Shown piece after piece: positions 63,941-64,000 of a stretch of DNA of 64,000 bases. Position numbers and translations under genes: made by a program. Each line of letters begins with the position of its first letter. Position 1 is the stretch's first letter. The stretch lies in contig JACMLJ010000035.1 in NCBI GenBank assembly GCA_014379625.1, positions 1-64,000 of the forward strand. Reading direction: 5' to 3'. Source of the stretch: Ferruginibacter sp. (lineage in GTDB: Bacteria > Bacteroidota > Bacteroidia > Chitinophagales > Chitinophagaceae). The notes under the pieces were generated by a model that searched no databases, was not told the origin of the DNA, and worked only from the letters and a program-made list of their open reading frames with translations.

Positions 63941-64000
63941 GTGGTTTAGTAGTGTTTTAACTAAGTAGCTCAGTTTTTTTGTGGAATCAGTTAAGAATTG

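Noticed and set aside
1-64000. CRISPR arrays, rRNA genes, intact insertion sequences
   Set aside because: No regularly spaced repeats, no conserved rRNA segments and no intact transposase gene were seen.

Overview
The window is from a Bacteroidota chromosome, most likely the Chitinophagaceae or a close relative (inferred from gene content and style, not from a marker search). Signs are a SusC-type TonB-linked receptor, type IX secretion cargo with a PorP/SprF partner, PD40/OmpA proteins, promoters with the TAnnTTTG element instead of a classical -10 box, weak Shine-Dalgarno signals, and a moderately AT-rich composition.

Layout. 1-4.7 kb: glycan-use locus on the minus strand (start of susC, a Nudix-type regulator with a dead Nudix box, a GH13 alpha-amylase) with matching palindromic operators before susC and before the amylase. 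4.8-9.7 kb: ligA, a NUMOD4/HNH protein, a DUF2461 protein and a JmjC/cupin_8 protein. 10.3-24.3 kb: phenylacetate catabolism (paaE, then paaA-B-C-D, a paaG-like isomerase and a paaI thioesterase) followed by obgE; a LytTR protein, a 1352-aa secreted propeller/lipase protein and a sensor kinase/response regulator pair lie between paaE and paaA. 24.5-30.9 kb: CPBP protease, a hypothetical with beta-rich ends, a PD40 lipoprotein, an alkyltransferase-like protein/DUF5522/trmB cluster and a PD40-OmpA protein.

31.0-35.83 kb is a gene-poor, AT-rich, decayed accessory region: a frameshifted ORF6N gene, a 17-bp direct repeat (31984-32000 and 35651-35667) whose right copy is the 3' end of a tRNA-like gene, an IS630-type transposase relic, a truncated phage-like sigma factor and a truncated excisionase-like gene. 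I read it as the scar of an integrative element. The tRNA-like gene has a good acceptor stem, D-arm and T-arm but about 100 nt where a variable arm should be.

36-46 kb is core again: Lrp/AsnC regulator, oligopeptide permease, glycosyltransferase, MarR regulator with an acyl-CoA dehydrogenase, cell-wall amidase, 2-oxoacid:ferredoxin oxidoreductase beta subunit, and asd. The asd leader looks like a textbook transcription attenuator (20-codon Thr/Lys-containing leader peptide, antiterminator option, intrinsic terminator). 46.5-64 kb: a lamin-tail secreted protein, a prolyl-oligopeptidase-type lipoprotein, a 2182-aa PKD adhesin with its PorP/SprF partner, a retropepsin-like protein, an MG2-like/TonB-plug protein, a small membrane protein and a PfkB sugar kinase.

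No CRISPR array, intact insertion sequence or rRNA was seen. The most unusual items are the asd attenuator, the tRNA-like gene with a giant variable region, the ORF6N gene that shares a palindrome between promoter and coding repeats, and the Nudix-regulator operators.
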